Positions 1-10,847 of a DNA stretch of 64,000 nt are shown here, piece after piece. The notes below the pieces were generated by a model, which saw only the letters and a program-made list of their open reading frames with translations, had not been told where the DNA came from and searched no databases. This DNA is from Russula earlei (taxonomy: Eukaryota; Basidiomycota; Agaricomycetes; Russulales; Russulaceae): the NCBI GenBank assembly GCA_025769875.1, contig JAGFNK010000140.1, positions 1 through 64,000 of the forward strand, in the 5' to 3' direction. Every line of letters starts with the position of its first letter. The first letter of the stretch is position 1. The translations under genes and the position numbers were made by a program.

Positions 1-3000
1 TTCCACTGAACGAGTGGTTGTTATCTAGATGATATACTAATCATGGCGCAAACCTTGAATGAACTAGACGACTGGAACAAATAAGGTCCTAAAAACACTC
101 CAAGACCACGACTTATACTTGAAACCAGAGAAATGTGCTTCCGACAAACCTCTATTAGTTACCTTGTTACACCATTTTCCTTTTACGTTTACTTCTTACC
201 TTTTGCTATGGACTGCTTGCTTGCGTACGTCCCTTTACTTACTGGTCTTGTGATCTCTTACGTCTTGTGATCCTTTCTGTGTTATCATGTGATCCATACA
301 CGTCCAGGTAACACTGGATTGCTGTTACTTTCCCTTTGTTTGGTTCTCTTTCCATTTATGTTCACTTTTTAGTTTCGACTGTGCAATGCTGCGCACCTAC
401 TGTGCAGCACAGTTACTTAGTTCTGACTCATTCGTGGCCTCATTCCTATGACTCCTACTTATTATGACTCCTACTATACTAGTAGCACAGTCAAAGCGCA
501 GCTATTGCTGCGCTTCTCCTGTATATATAAGCTCAGTACTTTGTGACCAAAGCCCTAAGCTTGGTCTCTTGTAGAATCCAACCTACTCTTGTCCAAACAT
601 ATTCGCCTGCAACCCAATTCACTCTCACAAACTTAACTCACAACTACCTCTCCATTTCATCAACTCTCAACACACCATCCCCATCTACTCTTCGCCTTTC
701 CCTTCCTTCCCTAAGAGTCTCTCTTCACTCTCCTGAGAAGAGCTCTCCTCCTTTAAGACCTACCTTCCTCTACTCTCTCTGCGTTGTTCAAGGTCCCGAC
801 GGACTTGAACGCATATAGCTAGTGGAACCAGCCCTAGTCTATCCCATTACAAACTTACCCTAGCTTCTCAACGGACCGAGTCATACTAGGAAGGGTCTAT
901 TGGCCATAACCTGTTTAGCATAAAACACTTCGACCGCTGCAGGGATCCTTACTCACTATACACGGGAACCAGCCCGTTTCTTGAACACATCTCTATCATT
1001 GACTTGCTTTCTGCTTGTGAACTGACATGGCTAGTTACCGTGACATACCTAGGCATCAATATCTCCCAAGGACGAATATCCATGGACCAAGACAAGTTAA
1101 TAGGCATTACAAAGTGGCCTACTCCGACCAATATTACGGAAGTACAAGCATTTCTAGGATTCTGCAACTTCTATTGACGATTTATCCACCAATACTCTCG
1201 AATAGCACGGCCCTTGTTTAACTTAACAAAAGAAAGAAAACCCCTTCAAGTGGGAAGACGATGAAGAACAAGCATTTCAGAAACTAATCCAAGCATTCAC
1301 AACGGCCCCAATCCTCATGTTACCTAACCACACGAACCCCTTTCGACTCATCTGTGATGCAAGTGACTTTGCAGTCGGTGCAATCTTGGAACAACCCGAT
1401 GAATTTAACAGATATCACCCAGTAGCCTATTTCTCGAAATCCTTGGACCCCGCACAACAAAATTACATGATCTACGATAAAGAACTCCTTGCTATCGTTT
1501 TGTCCCTCTGGCACTTCCGACACTACCTTGAAGGCGCTACACACCCCATTGATCTATGGACAGACCACAATAACTTGACATACTTCATGACAAAACAGAA
1601 ACTCACGAGACGACAAGCCCGATGGGCACTCCTCCTCAGCAATTTCGACTTCACCATCACCCACCACCCAGGCACTATGAACAAAGCAGACGGTCTGTCC
1701 AGGCGGCCAGACTTTAAAGAGGGGATACAAAACGAAAATGATGGAAAGGTGCTCCTAGATGACAAATTTTTTAAAATTAGAGCAACACGCACCTCTGCTA
1801 CAGAACCAATCGGCGACCAGGAACTTCGACAACAACTACGATCTAGCAAAGACTATGACCCAGAAGTATCTAACACGTTAGCAATCATTATAAAGAATGG
1901 ACCAAGGCGACTATCCAAAGGCTTACAGGACTGGAACCTTGAAGATGGACTAATACTATTCAAAGGAAAAGTCTATATCCCAAACAACGACACCCTAAGA
2001 AAGAAAATTCTAAAACTACACCACGACTCCCTTGCCACTGGGCATCCTGGCCAATGGAAAACTTATGAACTAATCAGCCGAAACTATTGGTGGCCAGGAA
2101 TGCTAACCTATGTCAAAAGTTATGTAGATGGTTGCGCAATTTGCCAAAGTACAAAGAACCGTCCAAAGACAGAAACACCCCTTGTACCAATTACACCAGC
2201 TGGAGAAGTATGGAAAAGCATTACTATGGACTTTATCACGGACCTACCGATTTCACAAGGCTTCGACAGCCTCCTAGTCGTGGTAGATCGATTCAGTAAA
2301 GCAATAATCATTACCCCTTGCCACAAGACAATCACAGCAGACGAAACAGCGACACTAATCATGAACAATGTCTGGAGAAGAATAGGGCTCCCAACACAAA
2401 TAATATCGGACAGAGGCCCTCAATTCGCAGCAAAAGTCACTCAAGAACTATGGAAGAAGTTAAATGTCAAAGTATCATTAAGCACAGCATATCACCCACA
2501 GACAGACGGAGAAACAGAACGAGTTAACCAAGAACTAGAACAATACCTACGAATATTTTGCAACCATCAAGCAGACAATTGGGCAGAACTAGTTCCCTTT
2601 ATGGAGTTCGCACATAATGCCAGACAACACAGTGCTACGAACAAACCCCCGTTTGAAGTCTGGTATGGCTTTAACCCAACATTTGCTCCGCCCCTTGCCT
2701 TTACATCAAAGTTCCCTTCAATCCAAGAAAGACTATCAAGACTAAACCAACTCAGAGAAGAAGTAGCTGCCTCCCTGAACCGAGCAACAGAAATCATGAA
2801 GCAATCAGGACCTCAATCCTCCACATTTCGTTTTAAAGAAGGGGATCAAGTATGGCTGGAAGCCACGAATCTACGAACCACTCACCCAAAAGCAAAACTA
2901 GCCCCTCGACGCTATGGGCCATTCAAAGTCACCACTGCCTATCCAGTAAATGTTCGCCTCGAACTACCAAAGTCTTGGAAGATACACCCGGTTTTTCACC

Positions 3001-3293
3001 ACTCCCTGATTAAACCTTACAAAGAAACCATTGCCCATGGTCCTAACTTTTCAAACCCGCCACCAATATTAGTCGAAGGTGAAGAACAATATGAAGTAGA
3101 GCAGATCCTAAACTCTCGGCTCTCCCCAAACCGCAAAGGAATCCAATACCTAGTTAAATGGAAAGGGTACACGGCTGCAGAAAATACTTGGGAACCAGCA
3201 TCTAACCTATCAAAAGCGCAATCACTTGTTAAAGACTTCCATCGGAAATATCCGAAGGCGCTTAGAATGACTCCCACCAGGAGTAACCCCTAA
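1..3293 (+). pseudogene. Gypsy pol polyprotein remnant: RT, RNase H, integrase, chromodomain
   Basis: The YLDD reverse-transcriptase active site is read near position 21 and the RT thumb resumes after 1032. In between lies a foreign insertion. A stop near 1177 and a frameshift near 1241 follow. From 1317 to 3293 one open frame of 658 codons remains. It holds an RNase H domain (DASDFAVGA, then the TDHNNL segment), an H2C2 integrase zinc finger (HH...CAIC near 2010-2150), an integrase core (MDFITDLP, DRGPQF, and the YHPQTDGETERVNQ segment) and a chromodomain ending in YLVKWKGY...NTWEP. The protein would copy element RNA and insert the cDNA, with the chromodomain steering integration. The RT lesions make it a pseudogene, although the integrase half is intact. 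Confidence 0.9.
164..1031 (+). mobile_element. LTR-like insertion inside the Gypsy RT (solo LTR or short non-coding element)
   Basis: The reverse-transcriptase reading breaks off near 150-163 and resumes at 1032-1040. The intervening 868 bp have no coding content and start with TGTTACA, as does the 3' LTR at 3542. A TATA box sits at 522-529. The 8-mer TAGTTACC occurs at both junctions (156-163 and 1032-1039), consistent with a target-site duplication, although 5 bp would be usual for Gypsy elements. The exact ends are uncertain by a few bases. Confidence 0.55.
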
Positions 3294-3541
3294 ACCAACA
3301 ACTCTCATCATGACCTCTGTCAATGACTACCTTTATCCTTGTTACCAACGAACTTTTCAGAGAACTCCTGCGATCACATGCACTCAATCGACCACAGCTA
3401 TCCCCAAAGCAATCCATAGAACAAGAGAGAACTCCCCACGAACAAACAGACTTCAACTTTTCATATGCAAACTACTCCACCTTCCAAAGAAACAAATCCC
3501 TACCTGTTGCAGGAGCAACAAGTCTATAAAGAGGGGATGAA

Positions 3542-4290
3542 TGTTACAAACCAAGGCCAAGTCCTGGCCGAGGATTGTCCTATTTCACTCAAGAGAGACC
3601 TCTCTCACTTTGCATTGCCGACTCCCTTCCATTTTCTGGGCTATCCCTCCTGTGGTACAAGATATCGCTATTGCAAAGGCACTATAACACGACCAGGCAC
3701 CCGTTTCCTAATCGGGTAATCATCGCGTGGCAGCCACATGGCCACCCAGCCACCATGGACCCGAAACAGTGGCACAAACTCTTAGAAACTGTTGCATAAA
3801 TCATCTGACGTCATCAAGGCTCCAATGACATCATGGCTGACTGAGCGACTCCACAGTGACCTCATAGGACTCACTAAGCACTCCACAGTGACATCATAAT
3901 GATGTCATCGCTCCACAATGATCAGTAATGCACTCAGTAAGCCTGAAACTTGACACAAGCAAGTTTATGCCTCTGTAGTCCTATTGGATGGTACCAAAGA
4001 GTCTAGAATAGTCCCAGTTCTTTGTAATCGACCCTGTACACTGTATATAAGCCCCAATGAAGCATGGCAGTCAGTCAGACTGTCCATTTGTGATACTCTC
4101 ATCTTCCTGGGTACTCCCCTGCGACCGCTCAGTCTAAAGATCCTCCCTCGCCTCCAAGGTACTCTTCAACGACCGCCTTGTTTAAAGCCCCTCGCTGCAC
4201 TGGCCTCTACTCTTCGCCTCTGCCTCTGCAACACGTACCAGTCCCCATCTGGTATCTCCTAGTTGTTTGGCTCGTCCTCCTGTTCAACAC
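3542..4290 (+). repeat. 3' LTR of the Gypsy element
   Basis: It begins with TGTTACA directly after the purine tract and carries a promoter with TATA at 4043-4050, followed by a pyrimidine-rich R/U5-like stretch. The U3 part (3800-3940) is packed with TGACGTCA-like and CTCCACAGTGAC-like repeats. The left end is clear. The right end, about 4290, is only estimated because the 5' LTR is not in the window. Confidence 0.7.
3806..3935 (+). promoter_or_regulatory. Cluster of CRE/bZIP-like palindromes in the LTR U3 region
   Basis: A consensus TGACGTCA lies at 3806-3813. Degenerate relatives (TGACATCAT, TGACCTCAT, and the near-palindrome TGACATCATAATGATGTCA around 3890-3908) follow, alternating with repeats of CTCCACA(G/A)TGA. 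The arrangement resembles a multimerised binding site for a CREB/ATF-type bZIP factor upstream of the LTR TATA box. Function is inferred. Confidence 0.4.
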
Positions 4291-4379
4291 CGTTTACACC
4301 GCGTACCATCTGTTCCGACCCTTGCCCACCTGCTCCTGAGTCCTTAGTGATCAGCAGTACGTGTCTTGACAGCGGGGAG

Positions 4380-4407
4380 ATTGATCCCCATCGGCCAATT
4401 ATTGCCA
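4380..4407 (+). repeat. 28-bp repeat, left copy flanking the FunK1 pseudogene
   Basis: It starts ATTGATCCCCATC and ends GCCA. It recurs in the same orientation at 7450-7477 with 26 of 28 bases identical. The two copies bracket the FunK1 pseudogene. Confidence 0.6.
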
Positions 4408-4687
4408 ATAAGGCACTTATGGCCTGCAGTTCTCTGGGTTTCACTGGCTGTGGCCATGTAGTAGGCAGATACTTAAGTGAGCGAGCTCGTGCACCTGAAC
4501 CACCTGGTTTCGCTCGAGTATGTACGTCATAGTGATCGTTCATATTGTACATGTAATTGCTGCTGCACACAACCTTTTTTATTAAATTGGAGTCAAGAGA
4601 GAATGATTGACTGCTGGACCATGTACTTATACTTATATAGCAGTAGGTGATTCTCACCTTTGACACAACTTCTTCTCATCTCATGAG

Positions 4688-6911
4688 ATGGACGTCACCC
4701 ATCCCAGTATGCCGCCTCCCATCCAAAGGAGTCTAACGACCACCCCCTTCAAACGCAATCTTTCTGGAAGTCAGGCATATTCCTCAGCACCTCCAAAAAA
4801 GGCTTCATTGAAATATAGGAAAATGACCAAGGACATATGTGACAAATTCATCAGGCCTATGCCCATACTTGAGTTCTTCTCAGAATTCATGCCACAAGCA
4901 AGCCAAGCACGAGAGACGAATGAAATCAGCTTTGCTGAGACCTCCATCTCACAATGTGAGGATCAGTTTGTCAGTCCCCACATTCAAGGGGGGATCCACA
5001 CTCACATACATGACAGATAAAGGCAATCCAACTATCCGGCCTTGCTCCTGATCTCACATTCATCAACACCAGTGCTAAGCAAGATAAACAAAGCCATCTT
5101 AGACCAGACATCACCATCTATTGGAACAAAAATGCTCATTCAAAAGTCGCATGGGAGAATAAGAAACTGGAGTGGAGTGTGGTCGATGTGTGGATCAAAA
5201 ACAAAAACTGGAAATCAAGACTTTTTCACACACATGCAGAGATGAACCCACCAGAGGATGAAAGTGACCTTGGGCATCCCATCAAGTCATCCCACCAAGC
5301 ATCCCATATATGTGGGCAGTTGATATCCTATTCTTTGGTTCTCCATCAAAAACAATCTCATGTATTCTCCTTTGCAATCGTCCTCTTTGGTGAAACAGGG
5401 CGACTACTGCGATGGGATTGCAGTGGTGCTATCTATACCAAGCTATTCAATTGGGCCAAAGATCCCAACCACCCTTTTCGAATTCATCTGGAGGCTCAAC
5501 TCTCTCACTTTTGCCCAGCATGGATATGACACCACTGTCACCTCTGTCTCGGAGAACAATAAGGGGGTTGGTGATGCACAGTCCACACTGGTGGTATACA
5601 TGGACGTCGAGAAAATTGAAGTTGAAGACCTTCACCAGATTCTCGTCAATGACGATCATGCCACAGATGGACAGCCAAAGCCCTATATCACATGGAAACC
5701 AATATGGGAGATGAAAACCCTTTTTGGTCAGTCGACGTTCAGATACATCTGCCACAATGTCAAACAGAATGAACTGGTTTACCTCAAAGATTACTGGCAT
5801 ACCAATTTCCCAGGTATCAAGAAAGAAGGGGATATTTATCACGATTTATGAGAAGCAAAAGTGTGTTACATTCCAACATTGGGTCCAGCTGGTGATGTGC
5901 TGTCAACACTGGAGCATCCACTCAACATACAAAGCACAAGGACGCAGACTATGTGAAAGATGGTGATCACAAACGTATTTGGTGTCCCGGTACACCGCAC
6001 ATCAAATGATATGTCCACTACCGACTTGTCTTGAACACGCTTGGACAGCCGCTGAGTACATTCAGATCAACTCAGGAGCTATGCCAGGTCATTTGGGATG
6101 CTATGATTGGTGAGGATTGGTGTTACATTTAAGTTTGTTGTTTGACAATTTGGAACAGCTCATACAGATGCATATGACAAAGCAAAAATTTTACATCAGG
6201 ATGTAAGCACAGGAAACATTCTGATTGCCCCAGATCAATCAGGTTTATTGATTGACTGGGACTTATCCAAGGAGGTGGATGTGGATTTGCCGAGGCAACA
6301 ATCCAGAATGGCATGATCTGTTTATCCCCTATGTGCAGCAAATTGAATTACTTCGTGTTCAGGGTACCTGGCAGTTCATATCAACAGGACTTTTACTACA
6401 CCCTGCCACTCAATCCCATGGACTTCCTGATGACCTGGAGTCATTCTATTGGGTCCTCCTTTATATGGTCATGAAATACTGACATCCTAACTTCGAGGTC
6501 ATTTTACAAGATATGCAAGATGTATTTGATGGATACAGATACATGGGTAATAATCAGCATTGCCCAGGGCGGTAAGGGAAAGCTATCATTCCTAGACTCA
6601 AGAGTGTTCGGCCCAATGAAAACACAATCAAAACATTACCATGCATTGAGATCATTGAAGGGTTGTGCACCGTTTTTCAAGATTTTTATCATAGTTCTAA
6701 TGTAGATCCGGAGCCGTGCGAACTTCAAGAGGAGAAGGAGCCCGATGAGAAGACCCTGGAAGCTCACAAGAAACTTAGTTCTTCCAAATGGGTCTTGACA
6801 CTCATAGAAGGGAGACTGAAATCCAACCCTTGGATCAATGATGGTGGCAGCCAATACAAGAGTTTCCTTAGTCATGATCCAATGAGGAGCAGCCTGCAAG
6901 CGCAAGGCTGA
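4688..6911 (+). pseudogene. FunK1-family (fungal-type) protein kinase pseudogene
   Basis: Pieces in all three frames match the FunK1 kinase family, which is expanded in mushroom-forming fungi. In order they are an N-terminal RPDITIYW-like segment (about 5100), RLLRWDCSGAI (about 5395-5430), the segment LKDYWHTNFPG (about 5790), HYRLVLNTLGQPLSTF (about 6015), a catalytic loop HQDVSTGNIL in place of HRD (about 6200), the metal-binding IDWDLSK, GTWQF (about 6365) and DDLESFYWVLL (about 6430). At least two in-frame TGA stops (5849-5851, 6007-6009) and several frameshifts break it. One apparent intron, about 6110-6161, still has good borders. The substrate of the family is unknown. It lies just downstream of the Gypsy LTR. 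Confidence 0.85.
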
Positions 6912-7449
6912 AGATAGCAATGCAGCAAAGGAATGTGAAACATCCAACAAAATGCATAGAGGATTATTTCCACCTTCTGGACCTTCATCTTCCAGGCAGT
7001 AGCTTTTCGGCTTGCTCAGCAAGGCTGTCCAGAGTAAGTTTTCAGTACATTGTCACACAGTGTCCCACATACTCAGAATGTATCTTTTCTCTGTTGTAGC
7101 TAGCTCAACTTGGGAGGGTATATATGACGATTGTATTCCTGTCTTCTAAGGCTCACATTTGCATAAGTATCTGGGCTTAGACTTTCTTGTTGTAGTTTGG
7201 ATTCATATGAACAGGTTGCACGACCGATTCCTTTTGAGTTATTTGCGAACGAGGGCATCAGACATCCACAGCCAGTCACCTTCAACACAGACTTGGTTCT
7301 TAGTGGAAAAATACAAACAAGATTGAATTATAAGCAGTGAAAATGATGGCTAACTACATTACTTGGCTTGAGTAAAATTGTAACGAAATGTAAAGCCCAG
7401 ATCTTCGCATTGAGTTTAATCTGTGTGGTCAGTCTCTGTCATTGAGGCA

Positions 7450-7477
7450 ATTGATCCCCATCAGCCAATTATCGCCA
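7450..7477 (+). repeat. 28-bp repeat, right copy flanking the FunK1 pseudogene
   Basis: This is the direct repeat of 4380-4407, with two mismatches. It may be a relic of a duplication or of an element that carried the kinase gene. Confidence 0.6.
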
Positions 7478-7831
7478 TGTAATGAGTAGACCATTCCTAT
7501 TTAGAATTTGGTGTCATATTTGTGGATGCACTTTATGTCTCAATTTATTCAATATAAATCCATGTATTAACATACACCATTGTGTTAAGTTTATCCAAGT
7601 CTGCTAAGGCTAAATTGATCAGGGAAAATTAAGTGTATATGATCCCCCTGGTGATTTGGGGTGACTCATGTTGCATCTTAGGTTACATAACTTGGGAACT
7701 GAGCTGCCCTCTCTTAAGCATTTGACTAAGTTCTAATTGTTTGGGTTGACATATTTACAATAATGCAATGCATGAGGAGAGGGCAACAAATCAATCAATT
7801 GTTTTAAAATAATTTATAATCTGAGCTGAGT

Positions 7832-7876
7832 CAATTCAGTGGTCAATATATTTCACCTTTATTGACCACTGAGTTG
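7832..7876. repeat. 17-bp inverted repeat beyond the 3' end of the Crinkler-type gene
   Basis: Arm 7832-7848 pairs with 7860-7876 at 16 of 17 positions around an 11-nt loop. It lies about 60 bp past the stop codon of the minus-strand gene, so it could be a 3'UTR structure or a small inverted-repeat relic. Confidence 0.5.
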
Positions 7877-7934
7877 AGTTTTAGTGGACTGGACTTATCC
7901 ATTCCTGTCCGTCGTGTGAGGCAAACGCACCGGT

Positions 7935-10643
7935 TCAACTGCACCGTTTCGGCAGGGGCTCCTCATCTGCTTCCAATCTTCGCTTCGTCATTGTATTGAT
8001 TTTGAGGCTGCTAAGCGACGGTCTCGCTCTGGGATCCTTGTGGAGAAGTGGTTCCGCGAGTGCCACAAGATCCTGTCTTCTGTTAGGAGACGGCGTATAC
8101 TGTGCAAAGTACCTTATCATCTCTCCGCAAGCCCACCGATCAGCCAGGATGGGGCTGTACCACTGTGCCGGTCCGTCTTTCGTTCCGACTTCGGGTGCGA
8201 TCCATGGCGGTGTCCCACACCACCCCTCGACCATCGTTTCCTCACCTTCGACGAATTCGGCCAGGTTGAAGTCGATTATTGATAATTGTGGTAGCCGGTG
8301 TTTGAGATCGACGACAATGTTCCCCGGCTTCAGGTCGCGATGAGCGACTTTGTGGTTGTGCAGGAATGAAACACCCTCTATGAATTGGGCACAAAGCGAT
8401 ACGACGTCGTCGGGACCGGGACACCGGCGAAATAGTAGTACTTCATGGAGGGGTGATCTCCAGGGTAGAACAATTACCTGTTTTCCAATGTCGAGGCGAA
8501 TGACCTCAAGCAAAGGAATCGTGTGATTTGCAGGCTCCTTGATACCATTGAGGTATTGCAGGAATTCAAGTTCGTCGCCACTGCTATCGCTGAGAATCTT
8601 GAGAACGACCGACAGTCCACTGCGCGATGTGGCTGGGCGCATAGAGGGCTTTAGCTTTGATAAATATGAGATACATATTCTGAACGGGCGCGAAATTTCT
8701 TACCGGGGTCAACAACGTGAGTTCTCCTACATTCACTTCCTCAACTTCGTATCCAGCAGCAGCAAGGTTCTTGTGCACCGAAACATTGTCGAAGCAGTCT
8801 TTCGCACCACCAGGGGCAGGTGGACGACGATTATCTGAGGTGTCATCTTCTCGTTCTCGCTTATGGCCCTTTCCTTTTGAGGTGATCGTATCCAAACGAT
8901 ACGCATTTATTTTATCTTTGGCAGCCTGTAGGCGACCGTCAGGGTTGAGAAGAGTGCCATTTGCCCGTTTTGCTTGGGAGGCGAAGTTGTAAAGTTGAAA
9001 TACGAATCGGAAGCACTGTTCAGCTATACGTAGATCATATGTTTGGTTGATATACTGAACCACGGTGCATCAGTTGGGAGCCAGTTGAATGACGAGTTTA
9101 TACCTTTGTTGTCAATTCGTCAGGCTGAAGCAGATATTGGACAGCACAAAACGAATTGTCGATATAAAGGGCCATGACGATGACCGGTATAGCATTTGGT
9201 GTCCGCAGCTTATTGAGAATGCGAGCAAGGCACGATGCTTGTAAGAGCAGCCGGTATTTATCCCTTTCAGATGGCTCGGATGCGACCTCGAGGATGAGGT
9301 GAGGGATGTTTCCAATAAGCATACAGAAGTCGCTCTTTGGTGTGTACTTGTGAACCTTCTTATCGTTTGTCGTCTCGACGACAAGGTGATGAGGCCACGC
9401 CTTGCCACTTATCATATCAAATTAGACATTGTAAGTGCGAAATGGTTGCATGCACTTACAAGCCATGTCGACCACCAACTTTCTTGATCATGTCCAGAAA
9501 ATTGAGTAGAAGGGCGCGTACATGAGCCTCGTTCTTGTCGGAAAAATTCTCGAAGAGCGAAATTTCGGGATTGTGAAAGATCGATATGTAGTGGACCAAT
9601 TCGTTTGACGACACAATGTCGTACTCGTCGGTGCCGGCTGGAATGGGCCCACCTTCAAAGAACTCGCTGAATAAATTTGTGGTCCGTCGAAGAGAGTTGA
9701 TGAGATCCGCATCCTAGGACAAGTCAATTCAGAGGTCACAAATTCAAGAAAAGAAAAAATCTTACGACATTTGCCACATAACGCTTTCGTGTCAAGTGAG
9801 CACGAAAATCCCTCAAGGCCTGTGGCACTTCATCCTCGCGACATTCCTCAATCTTGTTATTGGACAAGTGTGCATTGGTAAGCCTTTCAAAGGATTCGGC
9901 ATCCGGAAGCTTGAAGAATGCGACGGCGTCGTGGTTTGTTAATTCAACGAGGTTAGGTGGTTCCCGGCCAACTGAGATGACATATTGAAATGGAACAAGA
10001 AGCGAAAGCAAAGAACGACAAGGACAGAAAAATAAGCGATGAAATGTAGACGAGGAAAAGTCATGAGTGGTGTAAAGCAATGAATAATGGATATGAAAGG
10101 CATCAGGACAAGGGACAAAAGTATTGAGTGAGAGGAAGACTTGACGTACACCCAAGTGGGGCATTGATTTTAGCGACGATATGGACATAATCCACCGAGG
10201 GATTTTCCGGGAACACTTCTGATAATACTTGCGTAAACCTCAATCGGTCTTTGTCCTCCAACAGAGTTTCATCCACTGTCCTTTTAGCGTCATCGTTGAA
10301 TAGGATGTGAACCTTGGAGAAGTCATTGATCATTTAGGGGACGCTCGCAAAAGAGTACTCTTACCTTATACAGGACAAGTGCAAAGTCGTCGGTACTTGA
10401 CAAAACACTCGGGTACCGATTTCTTATCTCGTAACGCAAATCGCCCACCCTTTCATTGCGTTTCATTGTGATATATGAAGCTCCTGTGTCTGAACCATCT
10501 GCGTCTATACCACGAATCCAACACACGAGCTTTATTTCTCCTTCAGCATCGACTTGCGTATCTGGTCCCGAAGACGGTCCTGGTGAGATCTGCTGAGAGG
10601 TGCTCAGTTTCGCTTTCCCTATCCTGAACGAAAACTTCGACAT
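7935..10643 (-). CDS. Crinkler-type protein: ubiquitin-like header, REase-like nuclease, protein kinase
   Basis: Seven exons join cleanly (10643-10365, 10312-10150, 9971-9766, 9713-9460, 9407-9104, 9054-8704, about 8654-7935) to give about 758 residues. Residues 38-150 match the Crinkler N-terminal header: LVCWIRG, the ubiquitin-like GDLRYEIRN, ALVLYK, and FPENPSVDYVHIV. The centre (about residues 220-420) looks like a restriction-endonuclease fold, with SDFCMLI, then LILEVASE, then RLLLQASCLARIL. The last 240 residues are a kinase with VVLKI lysine, HRDLKPGN, IIDFN in place of DFG, and an APE motif. Basic clusters near GKGHKRERED and at the C-terminus (KRR...PKR) could be nuclear localisation signals. 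This header-nuclease-kinase layout is known from Crinkler proteins of fungi and oomycetes, thought to act on DNA in conflict or host interaction. The role here is inferred. It shares a 204-bp divergent promoter with SFM1. Confidence 0.8.
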
Positions 10644-10847
10644 TATAAAGTGAGGAAGAGGCTGTACGTTGAGTAGAGCGGAGCACGGAACCGCGATTCC
10701 ATTCGGTGTTCAATCCCCGCTTCTACTTCCGACTTAATAAGACCAGCTGCAAAACTAGCAAGCGTGCACTGACTGATCTTGCCAGCGCGTGGTGCTTGTT
10801 CACTCCTCTGTTCGACCTTCTCACCGAGGAAGCAAATTCTTAAAAAA
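10644..10847. promoter_or_regulatory. Divergent promoter between the Crinkler-type gene and SFM1
   Basis: Only 204 bp separate the ATG of the minus-strand Crinkler-type gene (10643) from that of SFM1 (10848), so control sequences are probably shared. No strong TATA box was seen. Confidence 0.45.

Larger units (their letters stand above)
1..4290 (+). mobile_element. Ty3/Gypsy chromovirus LTR retrotransposon, decayed, 5' part outside the window
   Basis: The order of parts is reverse transcriptase tail, RNase H, integrase, chromodomain, purine-rich tract (about 3529-3540) and 3' LTR, which is the Gypsy order. The C-terminal chromodomain places it among chromoviruses. The left end lies beyond the window. 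The RT segment is split by an 0.87-kb insertion and carries a stop and frameshifts, so this copy cannot move on its own. The right limit is approximate because the LTR end has no clear CA terminus. Confidence 0.9.
6912..7934. other. AT-rich intergenic stretch
   Basis: No coding region is recognisable. It holds the right 28-bp repeat (7450-7477) and an imperfect hairpin just downstream of the minus-strand Crinkler-type gene (7832-7876). Confidence 0.6.
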
